Made by a program: the position numbers and the translations under genes. A stretch of DNA of 64,000 bases from Sphingorhabdus pulchriflava (GTDB lineage Bacteria; Pseudomonadota; Alphaproteobacteria; Sphingomonadales; Sphingomonadaceae), in contig NZ_QRGP01000002.1 of the NCBI RefSeq assembly GCF_003367235.1, positions 1 through 64,000 on the forward strand, written 5' to 3'. Below are positions 42,627 through 53,401 of this stretch, one piece after another. Below the pieces are notes generated by a model. That model did not search any database, was not told the DNA's origin, and worked only from the letters and a program-made list of their open reading frames with translations. Positions within the stretch are counted from its first letter, which is position 1; each line of letters begins with the position of its first letter.

Positions 42627-44270
42627 ATGGTGCAATTCGGCAATTTCCGCGATCTGTTTGCAATCTTGCTCGATCTGAAAGGCGAGGTGCAAATGCTGCG
42701 TCGCAGCGCGAGCGGCGAAAATCGTAACATTTTGCAGGCGCAGCTGCAGGCCGCTGTCGGTGCCAATGTCGCCATCATGCTGACCGCCGTTCTGTTCTAT
42801 ATTGGAACCGGAGCCCTGATGCTGTCGGTGACGACCCCCTATTTCGCCATCGTGGGTGCACCGATGGTGTTGCTGTCGCAGTTCCTGATTTTCCGCCTGC
42901 ATGTGGCGTTGAAGGTCTATAATCCCGATACAGACGAAGACAGCCTGCGACTGCTCAAGCTGCGCAACCGCTTTGTCGAATATGTTGCCATCGGTTCGGT
43001 CGCTTGGGCGGGGCTTATCTGTGATCTTTGGACCATTCCCGGAACGATCAATCATGTATTGGCGGGGATCACCGCCTTTGGCTTGATCGGCGTTGGCGCG
43101 CTGACCTTTTTGTGCCTGCCCCGATCCATGTTCGCTTGGCTGCTGATCGTGACTGCAGGCGGGGTGATGGGCCCCTTGCTGTCGGACGAACAACTGCCGT
43201 GGTATTTCTATGTCGCCACGGCAATTTACGGCTTCGCGCTGCACCGCGTCGCAATGCGGCAATGGCGGTCATTCCTGTCCTCCATCGACGATGCGCATGC
43301 CTTTGCCCATGCCCGAGCCGACTTTTACGAACAGGAACAGCAGCGCCGGATCGAAATAGAGGCCGAACGCAAAAGATCTGAATCACTTGAAGCCGAAGCC
43401 CGCGCCAAAGCCGACGCGCAGCGCCAGGCGGAAATGGACCAGTTGGCAGTAGAATTCGAAAGGTCTGTGGTTATGACAGTCGACGCCATCGGTAATGCGA
43501 TCGAATCAGTGGGTGAATCCGCTCAACAGCTCGTACAAATCGGCGCGCAGACCCGAACCCGAGCAGACTCAATGGCAGTTATGGCTGAAAATATGAGCGT
43601 CGCCATTCAGATGGTCGCAGGTGCAGCCCGGCAATTGGGCGATGCCACCCATGCGATCTCTGATCAGATCAGCGATCAGGTCGATGCGGCAACCGCAGCC
43701 ACTGGCAGTAGCCGTGACGGCAGCACTGCCATCGATGCCTTGGCCCGCGATGCCGACAAGGTCGGTGAAATTGCTGCCATCATTGAGGATGTCGCCAGCC
43801 GGACCAACCTTCTCGCCCTCAATGCGACCATCGAAGCTGCGCGTGCGGGTGAGGCTGGGCGTGGCTTTGCCGTCGTTGCGCAAGAGGTGAAATCGCTCGC
43901 CAACCAGACGCATCAGGCCATCGCCTCGGTCACCGGCACGGTCGAAAATATCCGCAATCAGATGGCATCGACCGCGCAAACGGTTGAGTCAGTGGTCGAC
44001 AAGATTGATCGCGTCCAACAGGGTGCGGGCAATATCGCCGTTGCCATCACCCAGCAGCAAGCGGCCACCCGCGAAATCGGTGACAATGCAGAGCATGCCG
44101 CGCGCGATGCCGAAGAAGTGCGCACGCAAAGCCGCGAAGTGAATCAAGACGCCCTGCGCGTTGGCGAAGTGGCCGATGAAATGCATCAGGTCATGCGTGA
44201 AATGGAGTCGCGCGCGCAAACCTTGCGTGATGCAAGTGCCGCATTCTTGCAGCGACTGCGAACCGCCTGA
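42627..44270 (+). CDS. methyl-accepting chemotaxis protein with polytopic membrane sensor
   Basis: A 547-residue protein. Residues 45-215 hold about five or six membrane helices with no periplasmic ligand domain or clear HAMP. A charged coiled coil ([20 protein letters not shown]) comes next, then the signalling domain with the hairpin tip region [20 protein letters not shown] and [15 protein letters not shown]. It may sense membrane state or respiration. No che or fla genes are nearby. Confidence 0.92.
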   Translation: MVQFGNFRDLFAILLDLKGEVQMLRRSASGENRNILQAQLQAAVGANVAIMLTAVLFYIGTGALMLSVTTPYFAIVGAPMVLLSQFLIFRLHVALKVYNPDTDEDSLRLLKLRNRFVEYVAIGSVAWAGLICDLWTIPGTINHVLAGITAFGLIGVGALTFLCLPRSMFAWLLIVTAGGVMGPLLSDEQLPWYFYVATAIYGFALHRVAMRQWRSFLSSIDDAHAFAHARADFYEQEQQRRIEIEAERKRSESLEAEARAKADAQRQAEMDQLAVEFERSVVMTVDAIGNAIESVGESAQQLVQIGAQTRTRADSMAVMAENMSVAIQMVAGAARQLGDATHAISDQISDQVDAATAATGSSRDGSTAIDALARDADKVGEIAAIIEDVASRTNLLALNATIEAARAGEAGRGFAVVAQEVKSLANQTHQAIASVTGTVENIRNQMASTAQTVESVVDKIDRVQQGAGNIAVAITQQQAATREIGDNAEHAARDAEEVRTQSREVNQDALRVGEVADEMHQVMREMESRAQTLRDASAAFLQRLRTA

Positions 44271-44272
44271 TT

Positions 44273-45724
44273 CTAATCCAGACGGGGCTGGAGCGCGCCC
44301 GCAATCCGGTCCATCGAACTTTGCAGCCAGGCGGCCATTTCGGCATCGCCTAAGCCATCTAGGCGAACGACCTGTGGCATCGACAGGCCAACGCGCAGAG
44401 TCGCGCCCCAGCGCCCGTCGGGCAGCTTGACGCAGCGCACCGGTTGGCCAAGACGCACTCCGTCGGAGGTCATCGCCTTGTGGATTGCAACCGCGCTGTC
44501 AAAGTCGAGCGTACGGCTGACTGCTCCATTCTCGTTGTGGCAAAGATCAAGCGTCACCAGCGTCTGCATCTCGATGGGGTGTTGTATCTCTTCGTCGGCA
44601 TCCTCGGCAGGGGTGGCAGCCACCTTGCGCGCGCGCAACTGATCAGCCAGCGCTCCGGCCGCCTGATTGAATGCAGACACGACCCGGGTTACCCGATTGA
44701 TGCTCAATTTCTGAAACCGCTCCAGCTCAAACAGTGAGGCCGAAAGCCGGAGCGCCAGCCCTGCATTGCCACTGTCAGGAAGAGCCTCTGCGCCCGCCCA
44801 CCCAGTTGGCACTTCTGCGCGACGGAACACCGTTGCCATCCCCGAAGCAAGCCGTGCGGCTGCGTTTACGGCACCTGCGGGCAGCAAAGCAAAACCGCTG
44901 AACGGCGGGCCACCCATGAACTTAGATCCGGTAAGGAAAACGATAATGCCGCGCGCTAGATAATCATGGATCGCCTGCGTCGTGATCCGCGCCTGACAGG
45001 CATCGACGACGAAGGCGACATCGCCTGCAAAGCGTGCTTTCAATCGATCGATGTCGTCGAGGTGCGGCAGCACCAGGCCGGTTTTCGAGCCGTGAACCAC
45101 ATGGACAAGCGGAAAACGACCATCGGCCAGCGCGTTGGCGATTGCCATTTCCATGTGGCCAACCAAAGTCTCGCTGTCGAAGGCCTCGCCCTCCGGATTG
45201 CGTACCGGAAAGTCGCCCATCTCAATTGGCGGAAAGCCAGCTATGCTGTCGCCCGGCTTGACCCCATTAACCAGCGCGGTTTCATTGGCGAAGTAGCGTC
45301 CGGCGGCGCTGTGGATACAGCCCGAACCGACCTCGTCGGCACCAAGCAACAGGTTGGCAATGCCATTGGGCTTGCGATCCGCAACAGCTAGCAACGCAAC
45401 ATATTCAAGATCGGTGCCCGAAGGCGCGAAGAAAATATCGGCTCCCTCTGGGAGGCTGTACGCCGCCGATATCCGAACACGCATCTTATCCAGATAAGAG
45501 GCATAAGCATCGCCAGCTTCGAGCGCGCCTGCGCCTTCAGCAAACTCGGTCTCCAGGAAGGCCATGGCATCGGCGCTTAGATCGTTCGCGGTCGAGGACG
45601 CAAAAGACAGGACATCGCGCGGATAGGGGGCGCTGTGATAGCGGTTCAGCGCGGTGGCTGGATCGAGCACGATGCGCGCGTCGCCGCCTCTGGTCATCCA
45701 GTCGGCCAGTTCGGAAATATTCAT
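44273..45724 (-). CDS. PLP-dependent aminotransferase-fold protein of unknown substrate
   Basis: A 483-residue protein with the fold type I layout: SGTDLEYVALLAV (phosphate site) near residue 105, VVDACQARI (Asp-x-x-Gln, pyridine N) near 243, and TGSKFMGGPPFSG with the Schiff-base Lys near 268. Substrate-binding segments do not match a class I know; the VDACQ and GSK pattern recalls class V aminotransferases and decarboxylases. It is divergent from the ATP-grasp gene at 45854 (129 bases between starts), suggesting a shared task such as making a modified amino acid and ligating it. Confidence 0.82.
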   Translation of the reverse strand: MNISELADWMTRGGDARIVLDPATALNRYHSAPYPRDVLSFASSTANDLSADAMAFLETEFAEGAGALEAGDAYASYLDKMRVRISAAYSLPEGADIFFAPSGTDLEYVALLAVADRKPNGIANLLLGADEVGSGCIHSAAGRYFANETALVNGVKPGDSIAGFPPIEMGDFPVRNPEGEAFDSETLVGHMEMAIANALADGRFPLVHVVHGSKTGLVLPHLDDIDRLKARFAGDVAFVVDACQARITTQAIHDYLARGIIVFLTGSKFMGGPPFSGFALLPAGAVNAAARLASGMATVFRRAEVPTGWAGAEALPDSGNAGLALRLSASLFELERFQKLSINRVTRVVSAFNQAAGALADQLRARKVAATPAEDADEEIQHPIEMQTLVTLDLCHNENGAVSRTLDFDSAVAIHKAMTSDGVRLGQPVRCVKLPDGRWGATLRVGLSMPQVVRLDGLGDAEMAAWLQSSMDRIAGALQPRLD

Positions 45725-45853
45725 AAGCGCGTAACTGGCCCTTTGTTTCCCTTGATGGCCCCGGCGTATAGCCGCCGCACCGCAATTAGGAAATTGCGAA
45801 ATTCGGCAAAGCGACTATGAGCGGCGGCAAATTTGAAAGCCGAAGGACGACTT

Positions 45854-46858
45854 ATGGCAAACCCCACACGCCTTACCGCCGATGCCCGCAAAAATCTGCG
45901 CATCCTTTTCATCGCCAAGCATGCGCTGGGTGATGGCAGCCTGCACGGCACCGATGGCAATCACTCGCCCTATCATTATGAGATGAAGACGATCCTCACC
46001 GGGCTTTTCGAAAAATTGAGCGTGGCCAACAATTATGAAACGCTCTTTACCGATCCGGGCGTCGATTTCGTCTGGCCAATGCTCAATCGCGGCGGCTTCT
46101 TCAATTCGGAGATGCTGTGCCCGTTGCTCTGCGAGCGCCTCGGCGTTCCCTATCTCGGCGCCAATCCGATCCTGCGCGGACTGGCTGACGACAAGCACCT
46201 CACCAAGCTGGAAGGCAAGGCACGCGGCGTTCCGACTTGCGACTGGGCTGTCTACCGCGCGGGCGCGCCTGTCGAGGAAGCCCGCTGCCCGAAAGGCAAC
46301 CGTTTCGTGATCAAGCCCAATAACAGCTCGGCCAGTTGGGGCATTGGTGACGCGCATGATTGGGAAGGCGTCAAGGAGGCTGTGCTGCGCATCCATGCCG
46401 AGGGCCATGATGCCATTGTCGAACCGTTCATGAATGGCAGCGATGTCGAGGTGCCGGTCATCACCAAGGACGACGCCCCCTTCGTGATGCCGCCGATGCT
46501 GTTCAAGCAGAATGACCCGTCGCACCTGCGCACCCACGCCGAAAAGCGCGATCTTGTAGAGCGCGAGCATAAATATACGCTGGTGCCGTTCGAAGGCGAT
46601 GAAGCCTGGGAAAAGATCAAGGCGATGACGCTGACGCTCGCGGAGATTTTCCGGCCGTTTGATTTTGGTCGCTTCGAATTCCGCTTCAACGAGGCGACGG
46701 GCGAGATCAATCTTCTCGAGGTCAACCTGCAATGCAACCTCTGGTCGGAAAAGGTCTATGGCCGCTCTGCGGTGCTGATGGGCTGGAAACAGGAAGACCT
46801 GATCGAAACCATCGTCGCCGAAAGCCTCATCCGTCGCGGTTTGATGCCTAGGATATAA
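45854..46858 (+). CDS. ATP-grasp ligase (D-Ala-D-Ala ligase-like)
   Basis: A 334-residue protein; the ATG at 45854 follows GAAGGA. ATP-grasp signatures: [52 protein letters not shown], and [19 protein letters not shown] with the Glu-Asn metal ligands. It belongs near D-alanine-D-alanine ligases but lacks their usual N-terminal HG-GEDG motif, so a different acid-amine or amino-acid ligation is likely. It is divergent from the PLP enzyme gene. Confidence 0.85.
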   Translation: MANPTRLTADARKNLRILFIAKHALGDGSLHGTDGNHSPYHYEMKTILTGLFEKLSVANNYETLFTDPGVDFVWPMLNRGGFFNSEMLCPLLCERLGVPYLGANPILRGLADDKHLTKLEGKARGVPTCDWAVYRAGAPVEEARCPKGNRFVIKPNNSSASWGIGDAHDWEGVKEAVLRIHAEGHDAIVEPFMNGSDVEVPVITKDDAPFVMPPMLFKQNDPSHLRTHAEKRDLVEREHKYTLVPFEGDEAWEKIKAMTLTLAEIFRPFDFGRFEFRFNEATGEINLLEVNLQCNLWSEKVYGRSAVLMGWKQEDLIETIVAESLIRRGLMPRI

Positions 46859-46949
46859 ACCCGCATTCAACTGCGCGGTTAAAAATTGCATTTGCTTGGG
46901 GGTGCCCGCTTGGTTAGGGCGTTCACAGATTCAGTATCGGGATAGAAAC

Positions 46950-47729
46950 ATGGCCGAATTTACTTTGCCCAAGAACAGCAAGGTCCAGAAGGGCAAGACC
47001 CACGCAGCAACCAGCAATGGCACAGCGCGCAAATTCAAGGTCTATCGCTACGATCCCGACAGCGGCGAAAATCCCCGTTATGACACGTTCGAGATCGATA
47101 CTGACAATTGCGGCCCGATGGTGCTCGACGCACTGATCAAGATGAAGTCGGAGCAGGACAGCTCGCTCACCTTCCGCCGCTCTTGCCGCGAAGGCATTTG
47201 CGGTTCTTGTGCGATGAACATGAACGGCAAAAACGGCCTCGCCTGCACCACCGCGATTGAAGATTGCAAGGGCGACGTCACCATCACTCCGTTGCCGCAT
47301 ATGGAAGTGGTCAAGGATCTGGTTCCCGACCTCACGCATTTCTACGCGCAATATGCCTCGATCAAACCCTGGCTGCAGACCGTAACCCCGACCCCTTCGG
47401 GCAAGGAACGACTGCAATCGCCCGAAGATCGCGCCAAGCTTGATGGGCTTTACGAATGCATCCTGTGTGCCTGCTGCTCGACCAGCTGCCCGTCTTACTG
47501 GTGGAACAGCGACAAGTTCCTCGGCCCCGCAATCCTTTTGCAAGCCTATCGCTGGCTCGCCGACAGCCGCGACGAAATGACTGGCGAACGTCTGGATGAT
47601 CTGGAAGATCCGTTCCGCCTTTATCGCTGCCACACGATCATGAACTGCGCCAATGCCTGCCCCAAGGGCCTGAACCCGGCCAAGGCGATTGCCGAAACCA
47701 AGAAGCTGATGGCGGAGCGCCAGATTTGA
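46950..47729 (+). CDS. sdhB: succinate dehydrogenase iron-sulfur subunit
   Basis: A 259-residue protein starting at ATG 46950 (GGGATAG upstream). [2Fe-2S] ligands in [13 protein letters not shown] and the following C; [4Fe-4S] and [3Fe-4S] ligands in [12 protein letters not shown] and [17 protein letters not shown]. It is the electron-transfer subunit of complex II. sdhC, sdhD and sdhA are not in the window, so sdhB is split from them. The thioesterase gene starts within its stop codon. Confidence 0.96.
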   Translation: MAEFTLPKNSKVQKGKTHAATSNGTARKFKVYRYDPDSGENPRYDTFEIDTDNCGPMVLDALIKMKSEQDSSLTFRRSCREGICGSCAMNMNGKNGLACTTAIEDCKGDVTITPLPHMEVVKDLVPDLTHFYAQYASIKPWLQTVTPTPSGKERLQSPEDRAKLDGLYECILCACCSTSCPSYWWNSDKFLGPAILLQAYRWLADSRDEMTGERLDDLEDPFRLYRCHTIMNCANACPKGLNPAKAIAETKKLMAERQI

Positions 47730-48223
47730 ACGACGGCATAGAGGCGCCGCTTCCAGCCGGACATTTTGACGCGCAGGCGCAGGACGGCGGCTGGCTCAGC
47801 TGGAATCTGAACGACAAGACCCGGTTCAACGCCTTTATAGAGCCTTTGGCTGTTCGGCCAGAGGCGCCCCTACCCGATGGCCGCCCACGCGCACGCATCC
47901 GGATGCACCCGACGCGCAAACACAGCAATCTGGGCGATAATGTCCATGGCGCAGTTACGCTGGCGCTGATTGATGTGTCGCTGTTTGCTGCCGCCCATCA
48001 ATTCGGTTCATTGAACGCGGGTTTTTCAGTGACATTGGATCTGGGCACACAATTTATCGGCGGGGGCAGGCTGAACGAACCGCTCGACGCGGTCGTGGAA
48101 CAGGTACGCGAAACCGGTCGCCTCATCTTCCTGCGTGGCATGGTGGTGCAGGGGCCGAATGACGAACATATCGTCGCTTCTTTCTCCGGAACAATCCGCA
48201 AGGCGTCCCAAGACAAGAGATGA
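47726..48223 (+). CDS. PaaI-type hotdog thioesterase family protein
   Basis: A 165-residue protein starting with TTG at 47726 (TTGA overlap with sdhB, GGAG upstream). Hotdog pattern: [20 protein letters not shown] (catalytic helix region), [20 protein letters not shown], and [12 protein letters not shown]. Acyl-CoA thioesterase activity is likely; the exact substrate is unknown. It overlaps the zapE start by four bases. Confidence 0.85.
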   Translation: MNDGIEAPLPAGHFDAQAQDGGWLSWNLNDKTRFNAFIEPLAVRPEAPLPDGRPRARIRMHPTRKHSNLGDNVHGAVTLALIDVSLFAAAHQFGSLNAGFSVTLDLGTQFIGGGRLNEPLDAVVEQVRETGRLIFLRGMVVQGPNDEHIVASFSGTIRKASQDKR

Positions 48224-49332
48224 CCGGACTGCTCGCTGCCTATCAAGCATTGGTCGCGGCGGACGAACTCAAGCCGGATACCGATCAGGCACGGGCTGCC
48301 GCCAAATTGGCAGATATTCAGCAGCAGCTAGAAGCCGTTCCCCCGCGCGGCAGCACCTTGTGGCGCTTCCTCGGAAAAAAGCCTGATCCGGTGCGGGGGC
48401 TCTATCTTTGGGGCGGGGTCGGACGCGGCAAATCAATGCTGATGGACCTGTTTTTTGACCAAGTTCAGGTGAACCGCAAACGGCGTGCGCATTTCCACGA
48501 ATTCATGCTCGATATCCATGCCCGACTGAAGGTTGAGCGCGAGAAGGAAAAGGGCGACCCGATTCCGCCTGTGGTTGCCGCACTCGCCGACGAAGCACGA
48601 TTGCTTTGCTTTGACGAAATGGTGGTCAACAATATGGCCGACGCCGCCATCATGTCGCGGCTGTTCGCCGGACTGTTCGACGCGGGCGTCACGGTCATCA
48701 CAACATCGAACCGCCACCCCGACGATTTGTACAAGGATGGTCTCAATCGCCAGCTTTTCTTGCCTTTTATCAAATTGGTGAAGGAGCGGCTTGACGTCAT
48801 GGCGCTCGATGGGCCGACCGATTATCGCCGCGACAGGCTGGGGAAGGCACGGACCTGGCTAGTACCCAATGGACCCGAAGCGACCAAAGAACTGTCGGAG
48901 ACATTCTTCCATCTTACTGACTATCCGCCCGAAGACAGGGCGCATGTGCCGTCGACCGATATCGATGTTGGTACGGGACGGACGATGCATGTGCCCAAGG
49001 CGCTGAAAGGTGTCGCGGTTTTCTCGTTCAAACGGCTGTGTGCGGAGGCACGCGGCGCCGCCGACTATCTGGCAATCGCGCGCCGGTTCCACAGCGTCAT
49101 CATTGTCGGCATTCCGGTACTCGGGCCGCACAACCGCAACGAAGCTGCCCGCTTTGTCACGCTGATTGACGCCCTGTATGAATATCGGGTCAAACTGCTC
49201 GCGGCGGCCGATGCGGCACCGGATGCGCTTTACCCGGAAGGTGATGGCAGGTTTGAATTTGAACGCACAGTATCACGACTGATGGAAATGCAGTCCGAAG
49301 AATATCTGGCCGAAGGGCATGGGTCGCGTTAG
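48220..49332 (+). CDS. zapE: AFG1-like ATPase ZapE
   Basis: A 370-residue AAA-type ATPase: Walker A LWGGVGRGKSMLMD, Walker B LLCFDEMVV, sensor ITTSNRHPDDLYKDGLNR, and VFSFKRLCAEARGAADYLAI. ZapE associates with FtsZ in E. coli and its mitochondrial relative is involved in protein quality control. In alphaproteobacteria it commonly sits between sdhB and mdh, as here. The start overlaps the thioesterase stop (ATGA). Confidence 0.93.
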   Translation: MTGLLAAYQALVAADELKPDTDQARAAAKLADIQQQLEAVPPRGSTLWRFLGKKPDPVRGLYLWGGVGRGKSMLMDLFFDQVQVNRKRRAHFHEFMLDIHARLKVEREKEKGDPIPPVVAALADEARLLCFDEMVVNNMADAAIMSRLFAGLFDAGVTVITTSNRHPDDLYKDGLNRQLFLPFIKLVKERLDVMALDGPTDYRRDRLGKARTWLVPNGPEATKELSETFFHLTDYPPEDRAHVPSTDIDVGTGRTMHVPKALKGVAVFSFKRLCAEARGAADYLAIARRFHSVIIVGIPVLGPHNRNEAARFVTLIDALYEYRVKLLAAADAAPDALYPEGDGRFEFERTVSRLMEMQSEEYLAEGHGSR

Positions 49333-49353
49333 GCTGACACAAGGGAGAGTCTT

Positions 49354-50742
49354 ATGAGAAAGAGTGTTTCAGCGATGGCAGCGGCTTTACTGGCCTGCGT
49401 GGCATCGCAGGCAATCGCTGCAGAAAGACCAAACCGTCAGGCGGAACGCGATCTGTTTGCCAAGATTGTTGAAATCCCGACCGTCGAAGGACGAACCGCC
49501 GAGTTCAAGAAACTTACAGCACTGCTTACGGCCGAGTTCCGCAAGGCTGGTATCACCAATGTCGTCGTCAAAGATCATGACGGAACGCAAACGCTGATCG
49601 CGCGCTGGTCGGCAGCCAAACCGAGCGGCAAAAAGCCGATCCTTCTGATGGCACATATGGATGTGGTTGAAGCGAAGGACAGCGATTGGAAAAATCCACC
49701 CTTCAAATTCCGCGAGGAAGGCGGCTGGTATCTCGGGCGCGGCGCCAATGATAACAAAGCGGGGCTGACCGGCATATTGATTGCGCTGCAATATCTGAAG
49801 GCCGAAGGCTTTCAACCGACACGCGACCTTATTGTACTCTTTACCGGCGACGAGGAAACCACTGGCAATGGCGCAAGGCGGGCAGCAACCGAATGGCGCT
49901 CACTTATCGATGCCGAATATGGTCTCAACAGCGATGCGGGCGGCGGTTCGGTTTACAAAGACGGGCGCCCTGAGTTGTTCGCGATGCAGATCGCCGAGAA
50001 GACCTATGCCGATTTCAAGCTGACCGCGACCAATCGGGGCGGGCATAGCAGTGCGCCGCGCCAAGACAATGCCATCTACGCGTTGTCGAATGCGCTGTCC
50101 GCGCTCGAAGCGCATCGCTTTCCGCCGATGATCAACGATGCGACCCGTGCCGGCTTTTCCTTGCTCGCCGAGAAGGACGGCGGGCAATATGGCGAACTGA
50201 TCAAACGCTACCTCGCCGATCCCACAGACCGGGAGACGGCGGATCTGGTGGAGGCCAATGATCCAGGAAGCACGCGCACCCGTTGTGTCGCGACGATGCT
50301 GTCGGGGGGGCATGCGCCCAATGCTTTGCCCCAAAAGGCCGAAGCAAATGTCAACTGCCGTATCTTCCCGGGCGTGAAGGTGGAGGAGGTAAGGCAGCAA
50401 TTGCAGGCGCTGGCTGGCCCCGATGTGGCAGTTGCGGCGGTCGAAGGATCGCAAACTCCCGAAACCGCACCCACCCCGATCCGGCAAGACGTGCTCGATG
50501 CCTATAAGGCCGCAGTTGCGACGCGCTTCAAGGGCGCGCCCGTTGTTCCCTATCAGTCGGCAGGGGCCACCGATGGGGCGTTCCTTCGGGCCAATGGGAT
50601 ACCGGTATACGGTTTTGGCGGGTTGTGGGGCATCGTGGGCGAGCGCGAAGGCGCGCACGGGCTTGACGAGCGTGTTTATGCCGACGGGTTTCACGACCAG
50701 ATACCGATCTGGATGGACATGCTGAAGCGCGTAGCGGGCTGA
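49354..50742 (+). CDS. exported M20-family metallopeptidase
   Basis: A 462-residue protein with a signal peptide ending SQAIAA and GGGAGAG before the ATG. Zinc ligands: LLMAHMDVVEAKDSDW (His), GRGANDNKAG (Asp bridging), FTGDEETTG (catalytic Glu and ligand Glu) and a C-terminal HGLDERV His. Dimerisation domain between. It likely acts as carboxypeptidase or dipeptidase in the periplasm. It is inserted between zapE and mdh, with own spacing of 21 bases from zapE. Confidence 0.92.
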   Translation: MRKSVSAMAAALLACVASQAIAAERPNRQAERDLFAKIVEIPTVEGRTAEFKKLTALLTAEFRKAGITNVVVKDHDGTQTLIARWSAAKPSGKKPILLMAHMDVVEAKDSDWKNPPFKFREEGGWYLGRGANDNKAGLTGILIALQYLKAEGFQPTRDLIVLFTGDEETTGNGARRAATEWRSLIDAEYGLNSDAGGGSVYKDGRPELFAMQIAEKTYADFKLTATNRGGHSSAPRQDNAIYALSNALSALEAHRFPPMINDATRAGFSLLAEKDGGQYGELIKRYLADPTDRETADLVEANDPGSTRTRCVATMLSGGHAPNALPQKAEANVNCRIFPGVKVEEVRQQLQALAGPDVAVAAVEGSQTPETAPTPIRQDVLDAYKAAVATRFKGAPVVPYQSAGATDGAFLRANGIPVYGFGGLWGIVGEREGAHGLDERVYADGFHDQIPIWMDMLKRVAG

Positions 50743-50867
50743 AAATATACAAAGTCGACACCAAGGAGCGTGCCGGCCATACTTCTTATGGCTATTGCGA
50801 ACTAATATCAAAAAAAGCATTAACTTAGGCCTTTTATAGGGTTGCCGTAAGGTTCGAATCGGCCTAA

Positions 50868-52473
<1,606 letters not shown>

Positions 52474-53358
52474 ATGTCGATTTTAATCAACAAGAATACA
52501 AAGGTCATCACCCAAGGTATGACGGGCGCGACCGGCCTGTTCCACACCGAAGCGGCGCTTGCCTATGGCACGCAGATGGTCGCAGGCGTCACCCCCGGCA
52601 AGGGCGGTGAAACGGCTCTTGGCCTCCCCATCTATGATACCGTCGCCGAAGCCAAGGCTTTGACCGGTGCGACTGCCAGCTGCATCTATGTTCCGCCGCC
52701 ATTTGCAGCCGACTCGATCCTGGAGGCGATCGACGCCGAGATGGAACTGATCGTCTGCATCACCGAAGGCATTCCGGTGCTCGACATGGTCAAGGTGAAG
52801 CGCGCGCTTTCCGGTTCCAAATCGCGCCTGATCGGCCCGAACTGCCCGGGCGTTCTCACCCCCGATGAATGCAAGATCGGCATCATGCCGGGCAGCATCT
52901 TCAAAAAGGGATCGGTCGGCGTCGTCTCGCGTTCGGGTACGCTGACTTATGAAGCCGTGTTCCAGACCACCAATGAAGGCTTAGGCCAGACCACGGCTGT
53001 CGGCATTGGCGGCGATCCGGTCAATGGCACCAACTTCATCGACGTGCTTGAGCTGTTCCTTGCTGACGAAGAAACCAAGTCGATCATCATGATCGGTGAA
53101 ATCGGCGGCGACGCCGAGGAGCAGGCCGCACAGTTCCTGATCGACGAAGCGAAGAAGGGCCGCAAGAAGCCGATGGCCGGCTTCATCGCCGGGCGCACAG
53201 CGCCTCCGGGCCGTCGCATGGGCCACGCCGGTGCAATCGTTTCGGGCGGCAAGGGTGATGCTGAATCGAAGATCGCTGCGATGGAAGCTGCAGGTATCCG
53301 CGTGGCCGCTTCTCCCAGCGAACTTGGCACCACGCTCGTCGAGGCGCTGAAAGGCTAA
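52474..53358 (+). CDS. sucD: succinyl-CoA synthetase alpha subunit
   Basis: A 294-residue protein: [20 protein letters not shown], CoA-binding start, [20 protein letters not shown], and the phospho-His loop [16 protein letters not shown] with His near 250. It catalyses succinyl-CoA to succinate with NTP formation, with SucC. sucC is absent from the window. Confidence 0.97.
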   Translation: MSILINKNTKVITQGMTGATGLFHTEAALAYGTQMVAGVTPGKGGETALGLPIYDTVAEAKALTGATASCIYVPPPFAADSILEAIDAEMELIVCITEGIPVLDMVKVKRALSGSKSRLIGPNCPGVLTPDECKIGIMPGSIFKKGSVGVVSRSGTLTYEAVFQTTNEGLGQTTAVGIGGDPVNGTNFIDVLELFLADEETKSIIMIGEIGGDAEEQAAQFLIDEAKKGRKKPMAGFIAGRTAPPGRRMGHAGAIVSGGKGDAESKIAAMEAAGIRVAASPSELGTTLVEALKG

Positions 53359-53401
53359 AATAGGGACGGCATTTTCCTCCTCCCCGGGAAAGGCAAGACC
53401 A

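Noticed and set aside
45815-46891. Minus-strand open frame of 358 codons
   Set aside because: Antisense to the ATP-grasp gene and without recognisable motifs.
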